A model generated the notes under the pieces. It was not told the origin of the DNA and ran no database searches. It was given only the letters and a program-made list of their open reading frames with translations. Of a DNA stretch of 6,718 bases, positions 1 to 5,172 are shown in pieces. Positions within the stretch are counted from its first letter, which is position 1; each line of letters opens with the position of its first letter. Source of the DNA: an uncultured Kiloniellales bacterium (GTDB lineage Bacteria; Pseudomonadota; Alphaproteobacteria; Kiloniellales; JAKSDN01); NCBI GenBank assembly GCA_947259625.1, contig CAMYMY010000474.1, positions 1 to 6,718 on the forward strand, in the 5' to 3' direction. The position numbers and the translations under genes are program-made.

Positions 1-1
1 A

Positions 2-199
2 TCCGTAACGGGAACTGTAGCCGGATACGTTGGTATCTATCTGACAATCAACGCGGTTCTCGGGACGATACTGAACGCTCACGTCTTCACGCTCACGATG
101 ATGTTTGCGTCCGTTCTCTCGCTGTTCGTCGTCCCGCACCTGTCCGCGCGCCTTTTCCACCGCCGTCCTTCCGCCACGGTCTCTCGACGGGGCTTGTGA
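2..199 (+). CDS. C-terminal fragment of a membrane protein, function unknown
   Basis: The window opens inside an open frame that runs about 65 codons to a TGA at 197-199. The visible residues begin SVTGTVAGYVGIYLT and are mostly hydrophobic. They read as two closely spaced membrane helices (about residues 3-25 and 27-48 of the fragment), followed by a short basic tail rich in Arg and Ser (HRRPSATVSRRG). Such an Arg-rich end suggests a cytoplasmic C-terminus by the positive-inside rule. I do not recognise the family, because the part that would identify it lies outside the window. The gap to glpX is 93 bp and holds a hairpin, so co-transcription is possible but not shown. Confidence 0.55.
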   Translation, partial: SVTGTVAGYVGIYLTINAVLGTILNAHVFTLTMMFASVLSLFVVPHLSARLFHRRPSATVSRRGL

Positions 200-240
200 G
201 TCGGGCGCCTAAGCGGTCAAAATCGAACGGGACGAATCGC

Positions 241-265
241 GGGCGGCCGCCCACCTCTGGGCGGC
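241..265 (+). promoter_or_regulatory. Overlapping palindrome and hairpin in the glpX leader
   Basis: Bases 241-252 (gggcggccgccc) form a perfect 12-bp palindrome. Bases 246-253 also pair perfectly with 258-265 (gccgccca / tgggcggc) around a 4-nt loop, cctc. The two structures share bases 246-252, so they exclude each other. No T-run follows, so a classic terminator of the upstream gene is unlikely. The structure ends 15 nt before the AGGAGA ribosome site of glpX. It could be a weak attenuator, the 3' end signal of the upstream gene, or chance in GC-rich DNA. Confidence 0.3.
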
Positions 266-292
266 GCGTCTTCGCGCAAGAGGAGACGGGCC

Positions 293-1273
293 ATGGCGGA
301 CCATATGGATCGAAACCTGGCGTTGGAGGCGGTGCGCGTGACCGAGATGGCGGCGCTGGCGGCCTCGCGGCTGATGGGCCGCGGCGACGAGATGGCGGCC
401 GACCGGGCGGCGGTCAACGCCATGCGCGAGGCGCTGAACGGCCTGGCGATCGAGGGCACGGTGCGCATCGGCGAGGGCGAGCGCGACGAGGCGCCGATGC
501 TCTATATCGGCGAGAAGGTCGGCGCCGGCGGGCCCAAGATCGACATCGCGCTCGACCCGCTCGAGGGCACCACGATCACCGCGAAAGGCGGGCAGAACGC
601 GCTGGCGGTCATGGCCATGGCCGAGGAGGGCGGGTTTTTGCACGCGCCCGACACCTACATGGACAAGATCGCGGTGGGCGGCGGCCTGCCCGACGACGTG
701 GTCGACCTGGACGCGGCGCCGGCGGCCAACCTGAAGAACCTGGCCGCGGCCAAGCGCCTCGAGGTCGGCGATCTGGTCGTGTGCATCCTCGACCGGCCGC
801 GCCATAGCGAGCTGATCGCCAAGGTACGCGAGGCCGGCGCGCGGATCATGCTGATCAGCGACGGCGACGTCTCCGGCGTGATCGCGACCAGCCGGGCGGA
901 CAGCGGCGTCGACCTCTACTGGGGCGTCGGCGGCGCGCCCGAGGGCGTGCTCGCGGCCGCCGCGTTGCGCTGCATCGGCGGGCAGTTCCAGGGCCGCCTG
1001 GTGTTCCGCACCGACGACGAGCGCGCCCGCGCCCAGCGCTGCGGCGTCACCGAGTTCGACCGCAAGTACAGCCTGCACGATCTGGCCGGCGGCGAGGTCA
1101 TGTTCGCGGCGACCGGGGTGACCGACGGTTCCATGCTGAAGGGCGTGCGCCGCCATCAGGGCGGCGCCACGACCCAGTCCATGGTCATGCGTTCCAACAC
1201 CGGCACGGTGCGCATCATCGACGCCCGGCACAACTTCGAACGCAAGACCTGGTCCGACGGGCCCGGGGCCTAG
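293..1273 (+). CDS. glpX: Class II fructose-1,6-bisphosphatase (GlpX)
   Basis: This cytoplasmic enzyme removes the 1-phosphate from fructose 1,6-bisphosphate to give fructose 6-phosphate, for gluconeogenesis and, in autotrophs, the Calvin cycle. Some family members also act on sedoheptulose 1,7-bisphosphate. The 326 residues match the family's usual length. Aligned by eye with E. coli GlpX, the metal and phosphate ligands are all present: Asp37 in AADRAAV, Glu61 in RIGEGERDEAPMLYIGEKVG, Asp88, Glu91 and Thr93 in the lithium-sensitive phosphatase motif DPLEGT, and Glu217 in GGAPEGV. The ATG at 293 is preceded by AGGAGA at 281-286 with 6 nt spacing. Third codon positions are strongly GC. In many alphaproteobacteria glpX follows hom, but here the upstream gene is a membrane protein. 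The stop lies 19 bp from the converging minus-strand gene, with no obvious terminator between them. Confidence 0.96.
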   Translation: MADHMDRNLALEAVRVTEMAALAASRLMGRGDEMAADRAAVNAMREALNGLAIEGTVRIGEGERDEAPMLYIGEKVGAGGPKIDIALDPLEGTTITAKGGQNALAVMAMAEEGGFLHAPDTYMDKIAVGGGLPDDVVDLDAAPAANLKNLAAAKRLEVGDLVVCILDRPRHSELIAKVREAGARIMLISDGDVSGVIATSRADSGVDLYWGVGGAPEGVLAAAALRCIGGQFQGRLVFRTDDERARAQRCGVTEFDRKYSLHDLAGGEVMFAATGVTDGSMLKGVRRHQGGATTQSMVMRSNTGTVRIIDARHNFERKTWSDGPGA

Positions 1274-1292
1274 CGCGGCGCGCTGGGGCGGT

Positions 1293-1734
1293 TCAGGCGG
1301 CCGGCGGGGCGAGGCGCGCTTCCAGGGGCTCGGCGCGGACCTGCCAGCGGCGCTCGCGTTCCTTGTATTCCGAGGCCTCGAGGATGTCGGTGACGACCCG
1401 GGCCAGGCGCTCGTCCTCGGCGATCACCACGTCGAGGAAATGCCGGCGCTCTTCGGGCGTCAGGTCCGGATAGTAGCGCAGGATATCGGCCGAGGAGCGG
1501 ATCGAGGTCAGCGGCGTCCTCCGGCCGCTGGCCACCAGGGCCAGGAAATCGTCGTCCGGCGCCGCCTGAAGCGAGCCGGGCAGCCATCCGCGCCACCGCC
1601 TCGGCGCGCAGCCGCCGCCCGCGCCGCAGGTAGTGGGCGAGGAGCGCCGGCGTGATTCGCACGGCCTCGGGCCGGCAGGCCACGGCCGCCGCGCGGTCGA
1701 GCCAATCGCTTTCGTGCTCGTTATAGGGCCACAT
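1293..1734 (-). pseudogene. Small protein with a His-less HisKA-like domain, frame broken once
   Basis: The start is clear: ATG at 1734 with GGAGGT 5 nt upstream (1740-1745). The N-terminal frame reads MWPYNEHESDWLDRA and later ITPALLAHYLRRGRRLRAEA, an Arg-rich helical segment. Near 1565-1590 the coding sense moves to another frame. That frame reads APDDDFLALVASGRRTPLTS and ends at 1293 with APPAA. The second half fits a HisKA dimerisation domain: F-x-x-x-V-S-H-E-L-R-T-P-L of kinases aligns with FLALVASGRRTPL, followed by LTPEERRHFLDVVIAEDERL, the usual second helix. The phospho-accepting His is replaced by Ser, and no ATP-binding domain follows. Joined across the break it would be about 147 residues. 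It may be a dimerisation or decoy partner for a sensor kinase (inference), a decayed kinase, or an intact gene with a sequencing indel. The first-half family is unknown to me. Confidence 0.6.
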
Positions 1735-2034
1735 GTAAGACCTCCGTTGCGTCGAACGCCCTGCTCTTGGTGCCCGGGATCTGCGCCGTCCCGTTATGTT
1801 GCACTGCATATAGCATCATAGTATTGCGATATCGTTACTTTCGAAGCCGATTGATGCGGCGCACAACGCCTGCGACCGGCCGCCGCGAGCCCCCGTCCCG
1901 GCCCGCCGACGCCCGGCGAGGGGCGTGAGCAAACGAGCCCATGCACAGTAAAAGGTCGTTCGATTTCAAGGGGTTAGGATGCCTTGGCGGGCGGGCCCCA
2001 GGCCGTAAGTTATTGAAAAATAAACATATTTTAT
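1735..2034. other. Gene-free stretch upstream of the HisKA-like gene
   Basis: I see no convincing gene. The part nearest the minus-strand start (about 1795-1850) is AT-richer than its surroundings. It holds hexamers such as TACTAT, read on the minus strand about 16 nt after TTCGAA, which could be a promoter for the gene starting at 1734, though no strong -35 box is present. From about 1855 to 1930 the DNA is GC-rich and featureless. At 2006-2034 a sharply AT-rich run (ttattgaaaaataaacat within it) leads directly into the tandem repeat. Weak open frames here on both strands have no protein-like composition. Confidence 0.35.
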
Positions 2035-2104
2035 CACAGAGGCACAGACGTTCGCAGGAACCAAACGCTGAACCACGAAGACACAAAGGCACAAAGACAC
2101 AGAG
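2035..2104. repeat. Tandem 8-nt repeat, CACRAAGR type (partial copy)
   Basis: Units of 8 nt follow each other: cacagagg and cacagacg at 2035-2050, then cacgaaga, cacaaagg, cacaaaga and cacagag at 2074-2104. Bases 2056-2096 are identical over 41 bp to 4573-4613, inside the palindromic element that splits the Imm7 gene. From memory, this 'accacgaagacacaaag' sequence type is a widespread non-coding interspersed repeat in environmental bacteria and is often mis-annotated as short proteins. Here only one arm is present and I find no inverted partner nearby, so it looks like a truncated copy. The minus-strand frame through it (LCVFVPLCLRGSAFG) is an artefact of the repeat. Confidence 0.75.
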
Positions 2105-2118
2105 CCCCTTTTCTGTCG

Positions 2119-2140
2119 TCACCGGGCTGTGACCCGGTGA
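2119..2140. repeat. 8-bp hairpin between the repeat and the operon end
   Basis: Bases 2119-2126 (tcaccggg) pair perfectly with 2133-2140 (cccggtga) around the 6-nt loop ctgtga. Read on the minus strand it comes 10 nt after the terminator-like hairpin at 2151-2173. It could be a second, weaker transcript end, or part of a composite repeat unit with its neighbours. No T-run follows on either strand. Confidence 0.4.
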
Positions 2141-2150
2141 TCCAGGGCGA

Positions 2151-2173
2151 AAAATAGGGACTGTCCCCATTTT
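2151..2173 (-). terminator. Terminator-like hairpin after the two-gene operon
   Basis: Bases 2151-2160 pair with 2164-2173 around a 3-nt loop, with one mismatch in ten: aaaataggga against tccccatttt. On the minus strand the hairpin begins 5 nt after the stop of the membrane-protein gene and ends in a run of T (ctattttt), as a Rho-independent terminator should. The A and T runs sit inside the stem, so it may work in both directions. The core ggggacagtcccc type also resembles a common REP-like palindrome in environmental proteobacteria, so a mobile-repeat origin is possible. Confidence 0.6.
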
Positions 2174-2178
2174 CCGGC

Positions 2179-2760
2179 TCACGGCTGCACGCGTATCAGT
2201 TCGAGGGGGCCGTAGGCCGGGAAATCGAGCAGCATGGTATCCGGGTCCTTGATGAAAGCCGTCATGTCGATCCCCGGTTCTCCCGTCGTGTCCGTAAACA
2301 CGATGCCGTAACCTTCACCGCGCTCGCTCCGTTCGAGCTTCCGGTAGCTGACTGCCGTCCTGCTTCCCGGCTCCGCCTGTATTCCGGAGGGGTCGATCAG
2401 GGTGAATGTGATGGTCGTGGCCGTGAACTCCCAAACCATCTTGGCGCCATTCGGGCGGCTCTGCTCCCATGTTCCAAGAAGCGGGTTCGCGTCTTCGCCG
2501 GTCTGCGCGGAAACCTGCGTGGCCGCGAACACGCCGATCGAGACGAGCACGATACCGAGGAAGCTCAACGTCCTTACGAAGCGAACGCGGTTCTTCCGTG
2601 ACAGGTCCACGCCCGCAAGGCGAAGCCAGGACCAGGACCAATGAGATTCCTTGTACCGTTCGCAGTATCTGTCGGCCCAGCCGCCCCAAACGCTCATCGC
2701 CCAGAGCAGGATCGCGGCGGCGGACAAGGCCGACATGACGATGTATTCGCTCGTGCCCAT
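2179..2760 (-). CDS. Two-helix membrane protein with a lipocalin-like C-terminal domain
   Basis: I chose the ATG at 2760, giving 193 residues, because GGAG at 2767-2770 sits 6 nt upstream. The ATG at 2772 would add MEPQ but has a poorer site. Helix one spans about residues 6-26 (MSALSAAAILLWAMSVWGGW). A basic, Trp-rich loop follows (about 30-62, with HWSWSWLRL), then helix two at about 63-83 (LSFLGIVLVSIGVFAA). The remaining 110 residues are probably outside the membrane. They start with NPLLGTWEQ, which is reminiscent of the opening strand of lipocalin-like domains, and continue as predicted beta strands (KMVWEFTATTITFTLID). It probably forms an operon with the YCII gene 8 bp upstream, and the hairpin just after its stop would end the transcript. 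I do not know a named family or function. Confidence 0.7.
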   Translation of the reverse strand: MGTSEYIVMSALSAAAILLWAMSVWGGWADRYCERYKESHWSWSWLRLAGVDLSRKNRVRFVRTLSFLGIVLVSIGVFAATQVSAQTGEDANPLLGTWEQSRPNGAKMVWEFTATTITFTLIDPSGIQAEPGSRTAVSYRKLERSERGEGYGIVFTDTTGEPGIDMTAFIKDPDTMLLDFPAYGPLELIRVQP

Positions 2761-2780
2761 CTGTGGCTCCATGCCGGCGA

Positions 2781-3092
2781 CTACATCTCCTTCATTTCCG
2801 CGACTTCAAGTGTGCCGCCGAGCTCGAGGAACGGGCATTCCTTGGCCATTTCGAGAGCGGCATCGATGCTGTCGGCCTTCACGACGGAAAACCCCGACAT
2901 GGGGTCCGACCCGCCATCGTCCGATACGCCGGAAGCGCTCACGATCCTGGACTTCCCCAAGGGCGTGCCGGGGTTGACCACGGCATCGCCAAGGCCGCCG
3001 ATCCAGGCCTTCCATTTCGCCATATGCTCGGCACCCTCTTCGGGGGTCTCGGGCTTTCTCCCGCCGTGATAGGCAATGATATAGTTCGACAT
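2781..3092 (-). CDS. YCII-domain protein (YciI-like, DGPF family)
   Basis: The protein has 103 residues, a normal size for a single YCII domain. These are small cytoplasmic ferredoxin-fold proteins, often found beside ECF sigma factors or in stress operons, with no settled biochemical role. The N-terminus MSNYIIAYHGG is a first beta strand. An amphipathic helix with Met and Trp follows (EHMAKWKAWIGGLGDAVVNP), then the loop TPLGKSRIV. The C-terminal half SGFSVVKADSIDAALEMAKE followed by CPFLELGGTLEVAEM is the family's most typical part. The ATG at 3092 has AGGAGA about 8 nt upstream. The open frame continues far upstream of this start without protein-like content, so the longer version should be ignored. 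The next gene follows after 8 bp on the same strand, suggesting co-transcription. No ECF sigma gene is visible nearby. Confidence 0.85.
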   Translation of the reverse strand: MSNYIIAYHGGRKPETPEEGAEHMAKWKAWIGGLGDAVVNPGTPLGKSRIVSASGVSDDGGSDPMSGFSVVKADSIDAALEMAKECPFLELGGTLEVAEMKEM

Positions 3093-3488
3093 GAGAATAT
3101 CTCCTGCTTGGCGATTTCCGTGGGTATAGCGCTCGCATATCGGCAGTGACGATAGCCAAGCCGTATTGTGGGATACGGCATTTTCCTCGTCGGCCAGGCC
3201 CGAATGAGAATAGCGGGATTTCAAGAGCTGCGGCATGGAAAACGGTTGTGTGCCTGGAGGTTGTGTAGGAGGGCCGAGGTAACGCCCGTCTCCGCCGGCC
3301 GCGGCTGCCGGCTCATGTCCGCCGTCTTGCGTCTCACCCAGGTGGCTAACGCGACGCGTGTTCCATCCCAGGCTGCCAAAACCGCGATCAACGGCAAGAC
3401 GCTTCCGATCGCTGCCGGGACTTGTTAGCGTGTTCGTCGTTTGGGCGTAGCGTCCGGGGGAATTTCCGTTGATGTCGGCAGCTCGGCA
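3093..3488. other. About 400 bp without a gene, between divergent genes
   Basis: I find no frame here with protein-like composition; a plus-strand frame at 3168-3428 is rich in Arg, Ala and Cys and resembles nothing I know. A perfect 7-bp hairpin occurs at 3160-3179 (gccgtat / atacggc, loop tgtggg). It lies about 70 nt upstream of the YCII start, where it could sit in that gene's promoter or leader. I cannot assign convincing -35/-10 boxes to either flanking gene. The rest looks like degraded or spacer DNA. Confidence 0.4.
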
Positions 3489-4335
3489 ATGAAGATTTCG
3501 CACCGCCGTTTCGGCGCCGGGCGGCATGGCTTCGGACCCTTCCTCACCTGGACGACGGAGACGCTTGCGGACAGGCGGCTGCTGCTGCGAACCTCGCGGC
3601 GCGAGCGCAAGGGCCTCGCGTCGCTGGCCGTTGCGTCGCCCGACGTTCAGCCCCGCGAGGCGGCGCGCGAAATCCGCTACCACTGGTTTCGCTTTTGGGC
3701 GCCGCGCCGGATCGGCTGGTGGATCGCCGTCCTGTTCATGATCGGCTCGGCGCTGTTCGCGATCGGCGGCGCCAAGGGGACCTGGCCCGAGGCGCCCGTC
3801 ATGCGTTGGCTCGATCCAGGCCTCGTCGGCTGGATCTTTTTCGTCGGGTCGCTGTTCTTTACCGCGCTGGTGGCGTTTCCTCGGGTGGCGTCCGCGCAAC
3901 CTCGGCTACCTGGCGGCCACGGTTCAGCTGGCCGGTACGGTCCTGTTCAACGTCAACACCGCCGACGCCCTGATCGCCGGCCTCGGGTGGGCGGGCGAGG
4001 ACATACTCGTGTGGACGCCCGACATGCTGGGGTCGGTCTGCTTCCTGGTCGCCAGCCACGCGGCCCTGATGGAGGTCTCGCACCATGTCTGGTCATGGCA
4101 GCCGCGGGTCCTGTCGTGGAACATCACGACGATCAACATGCTCGGCTCGGTGTTGTTCATGGTTTCCGCGGTCGCCAGCTTCGTCGAGCCCGGCCCGGCC
4201 CTCGCCGCGCCGTGGCTGGCGAACTTCGGCACCTTCGCCGGCGCGCTCTGCTTCCTCGCCGGGGCCTACCTGTTGATACCGGAGTTGTTCGAGACGCAGG
4301 CCGCACCGCCGAACACCTACGCGCAAGCGTCATAG
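3489..4335 (+). pseudogene. YrhK-like four-helix membrane protein, frameshifted
   Basis: The protein is spread over two frames. The first starts at ATG 3489 (weak ribosome site; a TTG at 3441 is an alternative). It has a cytoplasmic part with FGPFLTWTTE and SRRERKG, then YHWFRFWAPRRIGWW leading into helix one (about residues 76-94) and helix two (about 111-128, LVGWIFFVGSLFFTALVA). Near 3860-3895 the sense passes to another frame reading FLGWRPRNLGYLAATVQLAG, then FNVNTADAL and WTPDMLGSVCFLVAS. It continues to ITTINMLGSVLFMVSAVASF and FGTFAGALCFLAGAYLLIPE, ending at 4335. The last two helices fit the YrhK-like domain, and the W-x-P-R plus QLAGTVLFN pattern is what I recall of related proteins. 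Those usually have a longer linker before WRPR, so a small deletion may have caused the shift. Function unknown; probably an inner-membrane protein. Confidence 0.65.
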
Positions 4336-4501
4336 TGCGTTCCGGGGACCGTGGCCTGCACTCTTTTCAACAGGCCCGCCGTCACTGGACCTCGGCGATC
4401 GGTCACGACCAAGGCGTCTCGATCGTCGGCACGCAGGGGGAGAGAAGCGGGTCCGGGTGCTCGTCGAAGCCTCCGCGGGCAAGGCGCCAGGCCCGGAAGG
4501 C

Positions 4502-4525
4502 GTTGCTGTAGTCCGCCTCGGCGCC
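4502..4525. repeat. Left copy of a 24-nt direct repeat flanking the palindromic element
   Basis: This 24-nt segment matches 4732-4755 at 21 of 24 positions, in the same orientation. The longest identical block is gtccgcctcg, at 4511-4520 and 4741-4750. Read on the minus strand it encodes GAEADYSN, while the other copy encodes GGEADDRN. A natural Imm7 gene needs only one of these, so the pair may be an old duplication made when the element inserted. It may also be a natural internal similarity of the gene. Confidence 0.55.
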
Positions 4526-4548
4526 GAGGTCGTTAATCAAGGACTTGA

Positions 4549-4720
4549 ACCACAGAGACGCAGAGGGCACCGAGGAACCAAACGCTGAACCACGAAGACA
4601 CAAAGGCACAAAGCTTTGGTTTGCGCGCTGTGCGCGCGAAAAAACGGTTCCTTTGCTTGGTGGTCTTCGTGTCTTGGTGCCTTGGTGGTCCGGTGGGTTC
4701 TTTCTCTGCGTCTCTGTGGT
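4549..4720. repeat. 172-bp palindromic (MITE-like) element inside the Imm7 gene
   Basis: The ends are perfect 17-bp inverted repeats: accacagagacgcagag at 4549-4565 and its reverse complement at 4704-4720. Inside, the left arm has cacgaaga and cacaaagg units (4591-4613). The right arm has the complementary type (ccttggtggtccggtgg and gtcttcgtgtcttggtg, in the other order), so most of the element can fold on itself. The centre holds a gcgcgc-tgt-gcgcgc hairpin at 4623-4637. Bases 4573-4613 equal 2056-2096 exactly. No transposase lies inside, so it would be non-autonomous. The tandem 8-nt period runs through both arms. The small frames in it (PLCLRGSAFGS and similar) are artefacts. Confidence 0.75.
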
Positions 4721-4731
4721 GACACGTCTCT

Positions 4732-4755
4732 GTTCCTGTCGTCCGCCTCGCCGCC
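4732..4755. repeat. Right copy of the 24-nt direct repeat flanking the element
   Basis: Partner of 4502-4525 (21 of 24 identical). It lies 11 bp outside the right end of the palindromic element, whereas the left copy lies 23 bp outside the left end. The spacing is therefore not symmetrical, as a simple recent target duplication would be. It encodes the GGEADDRN end of the Imm7 head on the minus strand. Confidence 0.55.
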
Positions 4756-5008
4756 CCGGCCGTCCTCGTCGTCGCGCAGGTAGAGCAGCCCGCAGGAGGC
4801 CGGGAGGTTCCGGACGGCCCAGCGGAAAAGCTCGAAGAGCGGCGCGTAGCAGCGGTTGCGCAGCCCGTGTTCGGCGAGGGTGCGAAGGCCGTTGCCGGCC
4901 CGGCGCACCTCGAAGACGGAGAGGCCGCCGCCGACCTTCGCGATCTCCCGCCGCAGGGCCCTCTCGGCCGCGTCCAGGCGCCCTTCCATAACGGCCGTGT
5001 CGGGATCG

Positions 5009-5131
5009 TCATGGTCGTCCGCGCAGAGCGACAACGGCCTTGGCAGTGAATTCGGCGCCGATGTCCGAGCGGATGCGATCCGGTGGGCCCTGTCGGACAA
5101 GGGAGAACGCGCTCGGATGACGCGCTTCTTG
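5009..5131 (-). mobile_element. Remnant of an IS3-type transposase integrase core
   Basis: An open stretch of about 40 codons on the minus strand, between stops at 5132-5134 and 5009-5011, reads SAFSLVRQGPPDRIRSDIGA and continues EFTAKAVVAL. The block I-R-S-D-x-G-x-E-F-x-A-K-A-V is the hallmark of the integrase (rve/DDE) core of IS3-like transposases, whose usual form is IRSDNGPEF. It includes the second catalytic Asp of the DDE triad. Asn is replaced by Ile and Pro by Ala. Nothing upstream or downstream continues the transposase, and there are no recognisable IS ends. The match fades at about 5036, where the Imm7 reading begins in a different frame. It is a recombination scar rather than a live element. 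Confidence 0.65.
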
Positions 5132-5172
5132 TTAAGACTTTGTACACGGGTTCAAGGTTATTCCCGGGCGTT

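Larger units (their letters stand above)
4403..5036 (-). pseudogene. Imm7-type immunity gene, split by a repeat element and lacking its start
   Basis: Imm7 proteins are small cytoplasmic antidotes that protect the producer from cognate polymorphic toxins. The larger half lies at about 4732-5036 and reads LCADDHDDPDTAVMEGRL, ALRREIAKVGGGLSVFEVRR, NGLRTLAEHGLRNR, then LFELFRWAVRNLPASCGLLY and LRDDED. The G-L-L-Y-x-x-D-D-E-D block after a hydrophobic helix is the family signature. The smaller half, beyond the palindromic element, reads DYSNAFRAWRLARGGFDE, then HPDPLLSPCVPTIE, the typical C-terminal motif, and stops at 4403. Without the element the pieces would give about 140 residues, normal for Imm7. 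The expected N-terminus (usually M-x-E-x-H-G-W) is missing; transposase-like sequence takes its place at about 5036. The head frame stays open through the element to 4537, so a chimeric peptide is possible but unlikely to work. No partner toxin gene is recognisable here. Confidence 0.72.

Noticed and set aside
196..1231. Long open frames on both strands overlapping glpX
   Set aside because: They are Arg/Gly/Ala-rich shadows produced by high GC; the glpX frame carries all the family motifs.
2035..2104. CRISPR array
   Set aside because: The units are contiguous 8-mers without spacers, so this is a tandem repeat.
1835..2182. Minus-strand frame of 115 codons containing LCVFVPLCLRGSAFGS
   Set aside because: It translates the tandem 8-nt repeat and two hairpins; such peptides are typical artefacts of this repeat family.
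3168..3428. 86-codon plus-strand frame in the gene-free stretch
   Set aside because: No ribosome site, odd Arg/Ala/Cys composition and no resemblance to any family.
2781..3899. 372-codon minus-strand frame as a long fusion protein
   Set aside because: Only its last 103 codons look like a protein (YCII), and they have their own start and ribosome site; the rest is shadow sequence opposite the YrhK-like gene.
4545..4991. 148-codon plus-strand frame over the element
   Set aside because: Its first third is repeat sequence and the rest is the Arg-rich shadow of the Imm7 head.
4537..5147. Two overlapping minus-strand frames of about 190-200 codons as intact genes
   Set aside because: They are mosaics of the transposase scrap, the Imm7 head and the palindromic element; only the Imm7 part is a real protein sequence.
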